DNA of 64,000 nucleotides from Alkalihalobacillus trypoxylicola (GCF_001590785.1 NZ_LTAO01000012.1:1-64000), one strand, 5' to 3'. Counted from the stretch's first letter, positions 7,235 to 16,245 are shown. Numbers and translations are program-made. Notes: generated from the sequence alone by a model not told the origin.

Positions 7235-7918
7235 TTAAACTTCATCTACTATATCTGCAAAATACTTTAAGAGGACATCTTCAACTTCAGTAAAAGGAAT
7301 AGAAGTGGTATTTTGTGATTCAACATTTTCAGTGCTAGGTGTCAGATAATCATCATTTTTTTCCCAAAGATATTTACAGTATTCAACTAAGCTTATGGTC
7401 TCTTCACACCATTTAATATATTGTTTTTCTTGTTCGATCCCACGCCTTAGAACGGCTGATGCCATTAAAATCCTTGCTGTCATCACGTTTCTTTCTTTTA
7501 TACTTTCTAATTTCTCTTTTGACATTATCTTCATAATCTCTAATCGCTGCCGACGTTCTTTTTTTTGCATATTAAGCTTAAGAAGAACTTCATCAACTGG
7601 GATATTATCCAGAAAAAAGGTTTGCATGAGGAAAGAGTCTTTTATTTTAGGAATTTCGTTTGACTCAAGTAACCATTTTAATAAAACCTCTCTACCATCT
7701 TCTGTAATGGAATAAATCTTTTTATCTGGCTTCCCCATTTGTGGAATAAGCTTACTGCTTATTAAGTTCTCGTTTTCAAGCTTCTTTAATTCAGGATAGA
7801 TTTGCGAGAGGTGAGTATGCCAAAAAATACTCATAATATCATGAAATTCTTTTTTAATATCGTAACCGCTAGCTTCCCATTTACTTAATAAACCAAGTGT
7901 GGCATAACGTAAAGACAC
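7235..7918 (-). CDS. PadR-family regulator with long C-terminal helical domain
   Basis: I place the start at GTG 7918, because AAAGG lies nine bases upstream and PadR proteins typically open MSLRYATLGLL; the ATG at 7927 abuts the same site. The N-terminal winged helix (about residues 1-80) includes SGYDIKKEF, SQIYPELKKLENENLI and KKIYSITEDGREVL. The remaining 145 residues form helices like the Vir_act_alpha_C extension of long PadR proteins. The upstream inverted repeat at 8022-8049 is a likely operator. The HEXXH membrane protein downstream is the probable target. Confidence 0.85.
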   Translation of the reverse strand: MSLRYATLGLLSKWEASGYDIKKEFHDIMSIFWHTHLSQIYPELKKLENENLISSKLIPQMGKPDKKIYSITEDGREVLLKWLLESNEIPKIKDSFLMQTFFLDNIPVDEVLLKLNMQKKERRQRLEIMKIMSKEKLESIKERNVMTARILMASAVLRRGIEQEKQYIKWCEETISLVEYCKYLWEKNDDYLTPSTENVESQNTTSIPFTEVEDVLLKYFADIVDEV

Positions 7919-8021
7919 TTTAATCATCCTTTCAACATTTAAAAATATAGTTAGTAAGACCAAATATTCTGACAGTTAGGTTGTTAGATATAGTTTATCT
8001 TATAATTAATTATATGTAAAT

Positions 8022-8049
8022 GTTTATATATAATAATTTGTATATAAAC
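8022..8049 (-). promoter_or_regulatory. Inverted repeat, candidate PadR operator
   Basis: GTTTATATA (8022-8030) and TATATAAAC (8041-8049) form a perfect nine-base inverted repeat with a ten-base spacer, about 100 bases upstream of the PadR start. The composition is AT-rich, so chance cannot be excluded. Confidence 0.5.
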
Positions 8050-8621
8050 TACTTGCGAACTATATTATCTCATTTGACAAAGGAGATAATAGGTGTTGAA
8101 GTAAAAGAAAAACCTTTTTGGGAGATAACGGCTCTATAATGGATGAAAAAGTAGATAGGGGAGATATATGAATTCAGAATGTAGTATTATTTATTTTAAA
8201 AAATCAAATCTAGTTAACACCCTATGAACTACTGGAAATTTAGCGAAATGAAATTAACTAAAAAACACTATTCTTATTACGATAACCTGCGAGTTTGCAA
8301 ATATAAAAAGGGCATCCCTTTTTAAATAAGGGATGCATAATAAATATTTTTCGATTTATCATCTTAAAACATGCTTATTTTCTTGTTCACGAAAAGTCAT
8401 ACTATAAGATGTTTTCAAAAGTCTTATTAGCCATATAATCGTTACCCAACACTATCTAGGGACAAGATTTTATAAACGGACATTTAAGAAAAGAGTAAGC
8501 TACATACTGATAGATGCCAGAGGCATATTTCTTAAACTGAAAACTCCTTTTTAATAGGTGTATTTTGTTTAAATTACTTATCTAAAATAGTTGCTACCAG
8601 CTAAAAAATGTTAGAAAGAAC
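8050..8621. other. Intergenic region with one hairpin
   Basis: Apart from the hairpin at 8312-8336 I see no gene here. A sequence AAAGGAGATAATAGG near 8090 looks like a ribosome binding site but the frames after it close within a few codons. Confidence 0.5.
8312..8336 (-). terminator. Hairpin, probable terminator for the DUF1349 gene
   Basis: GCATCCCTT (8312-8320) and AAGGGATGC (8328-8336) pair perfectly. On the minus strand a CCTTTTTATA stretch follows, so the hairpin best suits leftward transcription from the gene at 8622-9260, about 290 bases away. Confidence 0.5.
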
Positions 8622-9260
8622 TTACAAATACGCAGATGTTGGATCATTATCAAGCTCTGTTATTGTAATAAAATCAATGCGTACTTCTTGTTCTTTCCCT
8701 TGAGGACTGCAGGCATAGACTCCTGCTAAAACAGTTGATTTTACAGGCACGTCTAAATGAGCGATTCTAATTTGATTCCATTCCTCTCCATCCCAAGAAA
8801 AATCCACATAACAATTTTGCTCAATTTTGGATATGCGATAATATAGTTGTACTTCTTGACAGTCAACATATTGAGTAGACCAGTCCGAATAGCCTCTATT
8901 GGTAACAACTGCACCCAGTTTGCTTAAACCATTCGGTATGTATTCTAAAGAAGTTTTCACCCAAATATCTTTTGAAAATCTAATCATTAGTCCTGCTTGG
9001 TCATATTTTGATTTTGGCAAGACTTTAACTTTTGTTGTTATTCTAAAATTCTTGTTCGTTTTTGTATAGAGAAAATGTCCATTATCAACCTCAAGACCGT
9101 AGTGAGTTTTTTGCCAATAATCGGTTTCTTGATCGGTTTGGAAAACAAGTTGAGAAGTGTTTTTGTCTAAAAACCAATTCTTTGGTTCACATCTCCATGT
9201 AAGCATTTCATTTAAACTTTCATTATTAAAATCTTCTTTTAGTATCCAAGTTTTCTTCAC
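8622..9260 (-). CDS. DUF1349 concanavalin-like domain protein
   Basis: This 212-residue cytoplasmic protein is a single DUF1349 beta-sandwich of the concanavalin/glucanase type (the family sometimes labelled regulation of enolase 1). Family-typical stretches are AGLMIRFSKDIWVKTSLEY, LYYRISK, VDFSWDGEEWNQIR and AGVYACSPQG. No signal peptide is present. The ATG follows CTAGGAGGAAAAAAGTG, a strong site. Family members are thought to bind carbohydrates, but no enzymatic reaction is established. It is monocistronic. Confidence 0.9.
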   Translation of the reverse strand: MKKTWILKEDFNNESLNEMLTWRCEPKNWFLDKNTSQLVFQTDQETDYWQKTHYGLEVDNGHFLYTKTNKNFRITTKVKVLPKSKYDQAGLMIRFSKDIWVKTSLEYIPNGLSKLGAVVTNRGYSDWSTQYVDCQEVQLYYRISKIEQNCYVDFSWDGEEWNQIRIAHLDVPVKSTVLAGVYACSPQGKEQEVRIDFITITELDNDPTSAYL

Positions 9261-9445
9261 TTTTTTCCTCCTAGTACTACCTACGTTTTATTTCACATTA
9301 ACCAACCAAGTTTGTGACATAAGAATAGTATAACTCTCTTTAAAATGGTAAGTCATTTAATAATGGTTGATGCTCAGTAAGTTTGATCGATAGAATTACT
9401 TATCGCTTTCGTATCTTCATCCATTCTTTTATTTTCGGAGATTAA

Positions 9446-9598
9446 TTATTCACTCATTACTTTAATTACTTTGAACTACCAATATTAGGGACTACTGAAC
9501 TTACAACAACCACGATATTTGAAATAGTAGTTGTACTTGTTGTTGTTCCAGTCGTATTAATTATAATTTATACGATTAGTGAGGATGAAGCTTTCTAG
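9446..9598 (+). pseudogene. mrpB: C-terminal fossil of an MrpB/MnhB Na+/H+ antiporter subunit
   Basis: An open frame without a start, bounded upstream by TAA at 9443-9445, encodes about 50 residues including FTHYFNYFELPILG, then TELTTTTIFE and TISEDEAF. As I recall it, this lines up with the C-terminus of Bacillus MrpB (THFFHYFDLPILG, then a D-x-GVY segment and TIGEDE). Mrp complexes expel sodium under alkaline or saline conditions. No other mrp gene is adjacent, so this is a stranded remnant of a lost or rearranged operon. Confidence 0.65.
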
Positions 9599-9687
9599 TG
9601 CTAAAATTAATAAATAGTATATGAATCTCTATATAAGTCATTTAAAACGATGAAAATAAATAGGCATTCTTGATGATAATTCTTATA

Positions 9688-9718
9688 AAAGACTTCCCTT
9701 CATAATGTAGAAGTCTTT
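9688..9718. terminator. Terminator-like hairpin
   Basis: AAAGACTTC (9688-9696) and GAAGTCTTT (9710-9718) pair perfectly over nine bases. It lies just beyond the mrpB fossil and may be the old operon terminator. Confidence 0.5.
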
Positions 9719-9850
9719 AAATTTCTTTAGTATATTTTACTATTTTTGATTTTGAACATTTTAAAATAGTTAGCATTTTTACATATTTATGTGTTTTTGA
9801 TTAGTTAAATATGGGAATGAAATTAAAAAGTTTTTACTTAAGGCAGGTGG

Positions 9851-10045
9851 GTGTGTATTTCATATTTCAGGATGCTGACAAAGGTATTGGCTGGTGCATT
9901 AATAGGATTGATAATACTTTTAGCTTACCATTGGTTGGCTAATCCAACCGTATCAGTTCAAAGCACTGTAATGACGGGAATCATTGCTACGGCTTTAATT
10001 GCTGTTATAAGTATGATTTATGTATTCGTCAAAAATAAAAAGTGA
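9851..10045 (+). CDS. Small two-TM membrane protein
   Basis: This 64-residue protein has two membrane segments (about residues 8-29 and 39-59) and a basic KNKK tail. I chose the GTG because AAGGCAGGTGG lies upstream; an internal ATG at 9872 has only a weak site. A terminator hairpin follows 12 bases after the stop. The family is not recognised. The combination of hydrophobic hairpin, ribosome binding site and terminator supports a real gene. Confidence 0.55.
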   Translation: MCISYFRMLTKVLAGALIGLIILLAYHWLANPTVSVQSTVMTGIIATALIAVISMIYVFVKNKK

Positions 10046-10057
10046 GTGAATGTTCGT

Positions 10058-10084
10058 GAAATCCTTGAAAAAGGGTTTCTTTAT
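10058..10084 (+). terminator. Rho-independent terminator
   Basis: GAAATCCTT (10058-10066) pairs with AAGGGTTTC (10071-10079) with one G-T pair around GAAA, followed by a T-rich stretch. Confidence 0.6.
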
Positions 10085-10293
10085 TATTGTTTTTAAACGT
10101 ATGTGTAGTATTATGTATATTCTGTATAAAACTATGTTACTATTTTGATGATTTTTGTTAGTGGAATTTAACAAATAAACCCATATTTATGCTACTGTTT
10201 AGAACATGTATTAATTTTCATATTTTTATATATTAATACTAATAAATAAAAATCTTTTAGATCAGTCATATGAGACAGCGGAGGAGAGCGATT

Positions 10294-11487
10294 ATGAATA
10301 AAAAATGGAAATATGGCACGCTTGCAGTTTTATCTACGCTTTTATTAAGTGCATGTGGGGCAAATGAGGATTATACAGCATTAGAAAATGAAAGCATAGA
10401 AGACGAAGTGAGCGAAAGTGTTCAAGATGAAGAAAATGAAAGTGATCAAGAAGAAGAGAATGAAAGCACGCCAATGGAGGCTGGAGGATACAGCCTAACT
10501 GAAGAAATTGCTGTAGATGGACATGTTTCCGACCCGGTTTTTTACATAAGTGGAAATGGTGATACTGTACTATGGGCTGAGAAGCCAGGACAGTTTACGC
10601 AAATTGAAGGTTCAAAGGTTTGGGTTGATGGAGATACTAAAGAAGCTGATATACCGGAGCGTGACCCGGCGATCCAGCCAATGCTTTCTGAAAGCGGAAT
10701 GATTGTCTATTCTCATTCTGATCGTGATAAACCAGTCGAGGAACGCTACTGGGTAGCCGAACTTAATCCATCAACTGGCGAACTAAATGAGTACTATATG
10801 GATAATGACTGGGATAATTATATTACGACGTTGGGGTCTAACTATTCAGAAAATCCGCGACAGGTTATCGGTATTCTTAATCATTATGATGAGGAAGTCG
10901 TACAAATGTATATTTGGGATATAGATGCAAATGAGATTAAGGAACTGGATGTGACAGAGACGGTAGCCAATGAAGTAGATCTTGATGAGCTAACAAGCTA
11001 TCCTCACGGTGCCATTACAAATGATGGGACGGAGATGTATGCGACTGTTGCTGATGTTGGAATTTTCCACTATGACTTAGAGAACGATACTGCTGAATTT
11101 ATCTATTCAGCTGAAGAAGGTTTCTTTTCAAATAATGAGAAATCAAAAACATCGATTCTTACAGCAGATGATCGTTTTATTCTATATGCAATCGTTGAAG
11201 AGCGTCAAATGACTCACTTTGCCTATGAGATTGAAACAGGTGAATCTGTGGAATTAGGGGAGGGTATTGCGACATACCCACTAGCAGATAGCAGCGTCAT
11301 GATGTTCAACTATGATGATGAATTCATTCATTTTAATTTAGATGATGATACTTCAACAGTTGCTCACACACCGGAGCTAGGTGAAGATGACAAAATTGAC
11401 AGCTTTACTGTTAGTAGAGATGGTTCGACACTTGCTTATGTTGTAAGGGATAACGACAAATCTGTTATCCGATTACAACAGCGATAA
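10294..11487 (+). CDS. Lipoprotein with predicted beta-propeller-like repeats
   Basis: I start at ATG 10294, after GCGGAGGAGAGC; the open frame extends upstream to 10270 without need. The 397-residue product has a lipoprotein signal with lipobox LLSAC (Cys at about residue 21), then a Glu/Ser/Asp-rich linker to about residue 65. The rest is made of strand-rich units with phrases such as DGDTKEADIPERD, TSYPHGAITNDGTEMYATV, TADDRFILYAIV and VSRDGSTLAYVVRD, like TolB/WD40-type propellers. It is very acidic, as often in surface proteins of halo- or alkali-tolerant bacilli. Its ligand is unknown. A terminator follows. Confidence 0.75.
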   Translation: MNKKWKYGTLAVLSTLLLSACGANEDYTALENESIEDEVSESVQDEENESDQEEENESTPMEAGGYSLTEEIAVDGHVSDPVFYISGNGDTVLWAEKPGQFTQIEGSKVWVDGDTKEADIPERDPAIQPMLSESGMIVYSHSDRDKPVEERYWVAELNPSTGELNEYYMDNDWDNYITTLGSNYSENPRQVIGILNHYDEEVVQMYIWDIDANEIKELDVTETVANEVDLDELTSYPHGAITNDGTEMYATVADVGIFHYDLENDTAEFIYSAEEGFFSNNEKSKTSILTADDRFILYAIVEERQMTHFAYEIETGESVELGEGIATYPLADSSVMMFNYDDEFIHFNLDDDTSTVAHTPELGEDDKIDSFTVSRDGSTLAYVVRDNDKSVIRLQQR

Positions 11488-11509
11488 ATACACATTAAAG
11501 ATGAACGGT

Positions 11510-11557
11510 AACTCAAATATTGGACACTTAAAAAAGTGAACAATATTTGGGTTTTTT
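11510..11557 (+). terminator. Two-level terminator hairpin after the lipoprotein gene
   Basis: The outer arms 11510-11522 and 11541-11553 pair over 13 positions with one G-T. An inner CACTT/AAGTG stem sits in the loop. A run of seven T follows. Confidence 0.8.
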
Positions 11558-11587
11558 TATTGAAGTAACCTTCTGGTTCCAATAGAA

Positions 11588-11716
11588 TTAATTAGATGTA
11601 TAGCCAACATAAGCAATCATTAGTAAAAAAACAACAAAGCAAATTAGAAATAAAGCTAGGGTACTACAAAGAATATAAAAAATGACAGTACCAACCTCAT
11701 TAGGTTCTTTCATCAT
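11588..11716 (-). CDS. Single-TM microprotein (42 residues)
   Basis: On the minus strand an ATG preceded by TTGAGGTGATT opens a 42-codon frame. It has a short acidic start (MMKEPNEVG), one long hydrophobic segment (about residues 10-37) and the polar tail YTSN. The second ATG could also be used. It lies upstream of the membrane protein gene at 11772-12185 only in coordinates; in transcription it is downstream of it by about 55 bases, so both may share a transcript. Function is unknown. Confidence 0.55.
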   Translation of the reverse strand: MMKEPNEVGTVIFYILCSTLALFLICFVVFLLMIAYVGYTSN

Positions 11717-11771
11717 AATCACCTCAATTTAAAGTTTTAGAACAGGAACCATTAATTTTCACAAAAATAAT

Positions 11772-12185
11772 CTAGTCATCTAATACTATAATGGAGTCTA
11801 ATAACCAATAAACAGTAGCGTTATATATTGACATCAATAATAGTTCAAAAAAAGTTGATATAGTAATAGAAGAGAAATCAAATAAGAATATGCTAGAGAA
11901 AATAAAAGTACCTACAATAGCGACGCCTATATAGACAGATAAATGCTTTAAAGAGTATTTTTGGGGATCTCTTCTAAGTAAAATCTGAGTTGGTACGGCA
12001 AACACCATAAATAAAATGAAGTATGTAGTAGCTATATAAATGAAACCCAAAATACTAAAATAAGGATATAAAAAGATGAAATAATAGACACTTGCAAAAA
12101 TAGATGAGCCTAATAGACAAAGGAATATAAAACCAATGATAAATAAACACCTCACTATAATAAATATTCTAGGCTTGTCATACAC
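11772..12185 (-). CDS. Multi-TM membrane protein, paralogue of the 2.7-kb gene
   Basis: This 137-residue hydrophobic protein has about four membrane segments and shares CLFIIG, FLCLLGSS, PTQILLR, SIYNATVYWLLDSII and other stretches with the protein at 2722-3057. It resembles the UPF0715 type from memory, not confirmed. The frame starts at GTG 12185 with AAGGTG close by. A GTG nearer the conserved region (followed by AGG TGT) is an alternative and has GTGAGG context. The stretch AGGTGTTTATTTATCATTGG is conserved between the two paralogues at DNA level around this point. Confidence 0.7.
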   Translation of the reverse strand: MYDKPRIFIIVRCLFIIGFIFLCLLGSSIFASVYYFIFLYPYFSILGFIYIATTYFILFMVFAVPTQILLRRDPQKYSLKHLSVYIGVAIVGTFIFSSIFLFDFSSITISTFFELLLMSIYNATVYWLLDSIIVLDD

Positions 12186-12318
12186 ACCTTATAAAGGCTT
12201 GAATTTCTTAAGTATAGTTTATAAATAAATATCCATTTTCACACACAAAATATGATTGACACATTCTTAAGACGCAAAGTTAAAAAGAAAAAAAGTGAAC
12301 TTTTTAGGAGGAGTTAAG

Positions 12319-12906
12319 GTGTTTGTTTCCTTAAATGTATATATATCGAATAATGAGAGCTTTGAAACGGTATTACCAATTCGTATAAAGTCAATTCATA
12401 ATAGAATCATTGAGTTAGCGTCCTATAAAGAGGCTAGTTTAAGCTCTGGTTATGACTTCTTTCCTTTATTAAAAAAATTAGTGAATGTTGCTTATTCTGA
12501 TAGTCATTATTTTATATATCTTGAGACATATTCAAGTGAACTAGTAGAAGAGTTGCTGCAAAAAGAATCCTTACATTATACAATCTATCATGAAGGTGAA
12601 AATACGAAGATTTTTAAAGTTCGCATTCAGCGTATACGAGATTTAGAGATTATTTACCCAGCGTTAACTGTTTCTGGGCTTGATTCCTTATTTACTTTAG
12701 TTGTTCATGAGTTAGATGATGGTAAAATGCTCAACAAGTTAGAGGTTAGTATTACTGATGAAATGCAGAAGCCTGCTTTTACATTTCACTATGATTTACA
12801 AGGAATATTCATTTTAGGAACTGATGAATGGTTAGATAGTCGTTACATCAAAAATAATCTATTGTCTGATTCAGAAATTATAGATGAATTAACAATAAAA
12901 CTATAA
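12319..12906 (+). CDS. Hypothetical cytoplasmic protein
   Basis: I start at GTG 12319, because AGGAGGAG lies five bases upstream; the open frame begins earlier at 12295. The 195-residue protein is soluble with alternating strands and helices (for example SLNVYISNNESFETVLPIRIKS opening and a VSITDEMQKPAFTFHYD stretch) and no membrane segment or known catalytic motif. I do not recognise the family. It stands alone between two divergently placed genes, and no clear terminator follows. Confidence 0.6.
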   Translation: MFVSLNVYISNNESFETVLPIRIKSIHNRIIELASYKEASLSSGYDFFPLLKKLVNVAYSDSHYFIYLETYSSELVEELLQKESLHYTIYHEGENTKIFKVRIQRIRDLEIIYPALTVSGLDSLFTLVVHELDDGKMLNKLEVSITDEMQKPAFTFHYDLQGIFILGTDEWLDSRYIKNNLLSDSEIIDELTIKL

Positions 12907-13054
12907 TTTAATATAATCTCAGAAAATGAAGAACTAGCAATACTCTAGTGAAGCTTAATATTGAAACTTCTTAGAAGAATTATATATTTAAGGAGTGTGA
13001 GTTCTGGGGGAGTATTATTAATTTCTTTTTTTCCTTAAATTAAAACTTCACCCT

Positions 13055-14056
13055 CTATTGAAACATCGGCATAATGTGACTTCTAATCAATTCAATTCTA
13101 TCCTTGGTGCGTGGCATAAAGCGAGAGGCAATGGCAATAACTATTTCTTTTTGGGGGCTTATGAAAATGATATTTCCGCCATCGCCTAAAGCCGCATAAC
13201 CATCCTTTAAAATCCACCACAAGTAACCATAAGATAGCTCTCTCCATCGACTTTTTTCCATTGTACTGTCCACAATCCATTTGGTTGAGAGAATTTCTTT
13301 GCCATTCCACCTGCCTCCATTTAAATATAATTGCCCTATTTTGATCATATCTCTTGGGGATAAAGTAAGCCCCCAGCCAGCGGTATTCACACCCTTAGGA
13401 TCAGCTATCCAACCAGTGACATATTTATCCTTAAGAAAAGCTAAATAATCTTCTTTATTTTGTATAAATGTAGGTTTAGGAGCGTCGATTCCTAAAGGCT
13501 TAAAAAGGTTCTGTGTAGCAAAATCACTCACAGATTGACCAGTTGCATTCGAAAGTATACCTGATAAAATATTTGTGCCAATCGTAGAATAGTTAAATTC
13601 ACCAACTTCATTTTTTCCCCCTAGTAAATCTAATGCAGATTTTACCCAATCATCACTTGAATAAACCTTTGTATATGGCTCTGACTTGTATTTATAAGGG
13701 GCAGTCATCGTTAATAAATGCTTAAGGGTGATAAGTTGTATATATTTTTCGCCACGCCTAATTGTATAATCAGGAAAAAATTCTAATACTTTTTGTTCGA
13801 TATTTTTTATATATCCTTTATCTATTGCAATACCAATAAGGATAGATGTAATACTTTTTGTTACAGATGCTACATGTACTAGATCATCCTTTGTATACCG
13901 ATCAAAATATTTTTCATAAACTAAATGGACATTCTTAGAGATTACAATTCCTGTTATATTTGAATAATTTTTTGTGATTAAATCTTCAAGATTAGTAATA
14001 GATTCAGGATTCATCCATCCTTTTCGTATGGACATATTGACGTCAAATATATCCAC
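13055..14056 (-). CDS. Serine hydrolase of the beta-lactamase/class C family
   Basis: This 333-residue protein has the class C beta-lactamase-like fold (PF00144 type). The nucleophile motif S-x-x-K is SVTK (residues 64-67). The second motif is NYST, with Tyr156, where Y-x-N is usual, so the third position is changed. The KTG-equivalent region appears to be GDGGNIIF near the C-terminus. No signal peptide is present, so it acts in the cytoplasm. Relatives are esterases, D-amino acid peptidases or amidases rather than resistance enzymes. The GTG start follows AAAGGAATGT. The substrate cannot be deduced. Confidence 0.85.
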   Translation of the reverse strand: MDIFDVNMSIRKGWMNPESITNLEDLITKNYSNITGIVISKNVHLVYEKYFDRYTKDDLVHVASVTKSITSILIGIAIDKGYIKNIEQKVLEFFPDYTIRRGEKYIQLITLKHLLTMTAPYKYKSEPYTKVYSSDDWVKSALDLLGGKNEVGEFNYSTIGTNILSGILSNATGQSVSDFATQNLFKPLGIDAPKPTFIQNKEDYLAFLKDKYVTGWIADPKGVNTAGWGLTLSPRDMIKIGQLYLNGGRWNGKEILSTKWIVDSTMEKSRWRELSYGYLWWILKDGYAALGDGGNIIFISPQKEIVIAIASRFMPRTKDRIELIRSHIMPMFQ

Positions 14057-14166
14057 ACATTCCTTTCTTTAAATGACTCAATATTGATGTAATAAAGAAT
14101 AATTTATTATAAAATTATTTTCAATCCTATTAAAAAATATATTTCTATTATGTTTTTAAATGAGTG

Positions 14167-14325
14167 ACGGTAGGTAGTGACTCCCAAAGGATCAGCTAAC
14201 TCTGACGACGCTCTGCATAGTCAGAGTTAGCTGAAGGCAAGCCATTGGGAAAGCATCTACCTAAAGTGAAAATCAAAAACCAAATCGTTCGGGTTTCATT
14301 ATAAGATATGAATGATGATGTTATA
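14167..14325 (-). repeat. R1 interspersed repeat, minus orientation
   Basis: This copy reads GGTAGGTAGTGACTCCCAAA at its left end and TCTACCTAAAGTGAAAATC toward the right, the reverse complement of the elements at 62 kb. The inner stem CTAACTCTGAC / GTCAGAGTTAG is present and even longer than in other copies. It sits between divergent genes at 14056 and 14371. Confidence 0.85.
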
Positions 14326-14370
14326 AGCCTTGTTAAAAGGATAAAGTAATTAGGTAGAGGAAGTGCTCAA

Positions 14371-14766
14371 ATGTCAAAAGGTCTTATTCACCATATTGAA
14401 ATTTATGTTTCAGATTTAAAAAAATCAACCCACTTTTGGGGTTGGCTTTTAGAGGAATTAGGATATGAATCTTACCAAGTATGGGGAACTGGTCACAGTT
14501 GGAAATTAGGAGAGACCTATCTTGTTTTCGTACAAGTAGAAAAACGGTTTATGGACATTCCTTATCATAGATGTCGAGTAGGTTTAAATCATTTAGCATT
14601 CCATGCAAGTTCACGTCAACACATAAACGATATGACAAGAAAGCTAGAAGAAAAGGGTGTTGAAATTCTTTATAAAGATAAGCATCCTTTTGCTGGTGGA
14701 GAGAACCATTATGCCGTTTATTTCGAAGACCCCGACCGAGTTAAAGTTGAACTGGTTGCACCTTAA
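14371..14766 (+). CDS. VOC-superfamily (glyoxalase/bleomycin-resistance-like) protein
   Basis: This 131-residue protein is a two-module vicinal oxygen chelate domain. The first module opens IHHIEIYVSDLKKSTHFWGWLLEELGY, and the second has LNHLAFHASSRQHINDM and YAVYFEDPDRVKVELV. Candidate metal ligands are His near the start of each module and the glutamate in VELV. Such proteins catalyse metal-dependent isomerisation, dioxygenation or thiol transfer, or bind drugs. The ATG follows GTAGAGGAAG. It is monocistronic; the specific reaction is unknown. Confidence 0.85.
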   Translation: MSKGLIHHIEIYVSDLKKSTHFWGWLLEELGYESYQVWGTGHSWKLGETYLVFVQVEKRFMDIPYHRCRVGLNHLAFHASSRQHINDMTRKLEEKGVEILYKDKHPFAGGENHYAVYFEDPDRVKVELVAP

Positions 14767-14877
14767 CCAACAAATGTCCAGAGCTAACACCAAATTCAAA
14801 TGATAATGTGAATAAGAATGAGCATGATGAGCGCGATGAAAAGCATTTAACTCGGCAACTGATTTTATACGGATGTC

Positions 14878-15672
14878 TTATACCCAATTTTCTCCTTCTT
14901 GGCTAATGAATGTAATATCTTGCTCATAATGTTGTAAGTGCCCTTCTTCTATCATTTTTTGAAAGGCTATGTCACCATTTCTTGCTTTTCTTTTAATCGT
15001 ATTACATAAGCCTTTTAATCGAAGTAAAACCATTTCTATTAATCGAATATCTACTCTCTTAAGTCCGTAGGATTGAAAAAATAAATGAATTCTTTCTTTT
15101 TTAGTGGAAGCATCCTTTGAATGATAGTAGACAGCTTCCCCTTTTTCCGTATAGTATAGTCTGCTTAAAGGAACGCATGTGTATAAAGTGTAGGCGATAT
15201 CCCAAAGTTTTGGGCCTGGTCCTGCTACATCAAAATCAATAATTCCTACTGGCGTTTTGTGAGCAAAAATAATATTGTATATGGCAAAGTCATTATGACA
15301 AATCACCTCAAATGGCAGAGGAGTGTTGTCGATTGGCTGCCAGCTTTCGTCAATGGGAAAGTCATTTACAGCATCATGATAGCCACGAAGCATTTTAGCT
15401 ATTATTTCTAGAGCATCATTAGACCACATGTAATTTTTTATAGAACCGCTTCCAGCCTCTCCTTCGATATAAGATAATATTTCTCTACCGTTTTCATCAA
15501 TACCTAAAAACGTAGGTGCATAATCATAATTTTTGCTTTCGAGGTGTTTTAGTAATTTATGAATATGGGTACTCTCTGGTTTCAATTCTCGTCGAACAGT
15601 ATTTCCTTTACGGTAAACATTTGAGATATTTCCTCCAGCTAACCTTTTTTCGTTCTCAAATTGATGTTTCAT
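14878..15672 (-). CDS. APH-family phosphotransferase (aminoglycoside/choline kinase fold)
   Basis: This 264-residue protein has the APH kinase fold. The catalytic loop is VICHNDFAIYNIIF (HxDxxxxN, catalytic Asp at about residue 127). The metal motif is GIIDFDVAGPGPKLWDIAY. The N-terminal lobe has LAGGNISNVYRKGNTVRRE with a glycine-rich turn. It differs enough from known resistance enzymes that the substrate may be an antibiotic or a small metabolite. The ATG follows GGGAGGGC. It is monocistronic and divergent from the lipoprotein gene at 15789. Confidence 0.85.
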   Translation of the reverse strand: MKHQFENEKRLAGGNISNVYRKGNTVRRELKPESTHIHKLLKHLESKNYDYAPTFLGIDENGREILSYIEGEAGSGSIKNYMWSNDALEIIAKMLRGYHDAVNDFPIDESWQPIDNTPLPFEVICHNDFAIYNIIFAHKTPVGIIDFDVAGPGPKLWDIAYTLYTCVPLSRLYYTEKGEAVYYHSKDASTKKERIHLFFQSYGLKRVDIRLIEMVLLRLKGLCNTIKRKARNGDIAFQKMIEEGHLQHYEQDITFISQEGENWV

Positions 15673-15788
15673 GGAAAAATGCCCTCCCAGCTAGTAATTA
15701 TATTAATAAAGGTGGATTTAAAATTACACCAAAATGGTATACTGTTCTTGAATAAAAGCATAGCACAGGTTTCATAGAAAGGAAGGTT

Positions 15789-16205
15789 TTGGTTATAAAA
15801 AAGATACTGATACATGTTTTTTTATTTATTTTACTTTTCATGACAGGTTGTGCAGGTATGTATAATCCTTCCTATGTTTTAGATGACCATTATTCAATCA
15901 TGTACACCTCTGCGCATCAGGCAAACTTGATTTATGATGAAGAAGGAGAGCATCTAAGTGGTAAAAAAATAACTCAGGCTAAAATTGTAAGAGTAAATCT
16001 TGATGAAAATTATATTATTATGGAACGAGAAAAATTAGATAGTGATGGTAAACCTAATGGAGAATTAGATTATTTCATAGAAGATAAAAACCAGCGTGCT
16101 TTAGTTGGTGCGAGTTTGTCACAGTCTGAGTTTAATGAGTTACTAGCTGAATTAAATATTGAGCTGGAACTATTAAAGGTTACAGAGTTTGAAGAAATAG
16201 ATTAA
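15789..16205 (+). CDS. Small lipoprotein of unknown function
   Basis: This 138-residue protein starts at TTG, with AGAAAGGAAGG just upstream. It has a basic N-terminus, a hydrophobic core and the lipobox FMTGC (Cys at about residue 21), so it should be lipid-anchored outside the membrane. The mature part contains a strand-rich stretch (KITQAKIVRVNLDENYIIMERE) followed by an acidic C-terminus. I do not recognise the family. The acetyltransferase gene follows after 40 bases and may share the transcript. Confidence 0.7.
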   Translation: MVIKKILIHVFLFILLFMTGCAGMYNPSYVLDDHYSIMYTSAHQANLIYDEEGEHLSGKKITQAKIVRVNLDENYIIMEREKLDSDGKPNGELDYFIEDKNQRALVGASLSQSEFNELLAELNIELELLKVTEFEEID

Positions 16206-16245
16206 AGATAAAAAAATATTTTTTTATAGAAAGTAGGTACATCAT

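Noticed and set aside
14770-14875. Short charged frame (HDERDEKH-containing) downstream of the VOC gene
   Set aside because: No start with a ribosome binding site and it overlaps the VOC gene end in another frame; too short to claim as a remnant.
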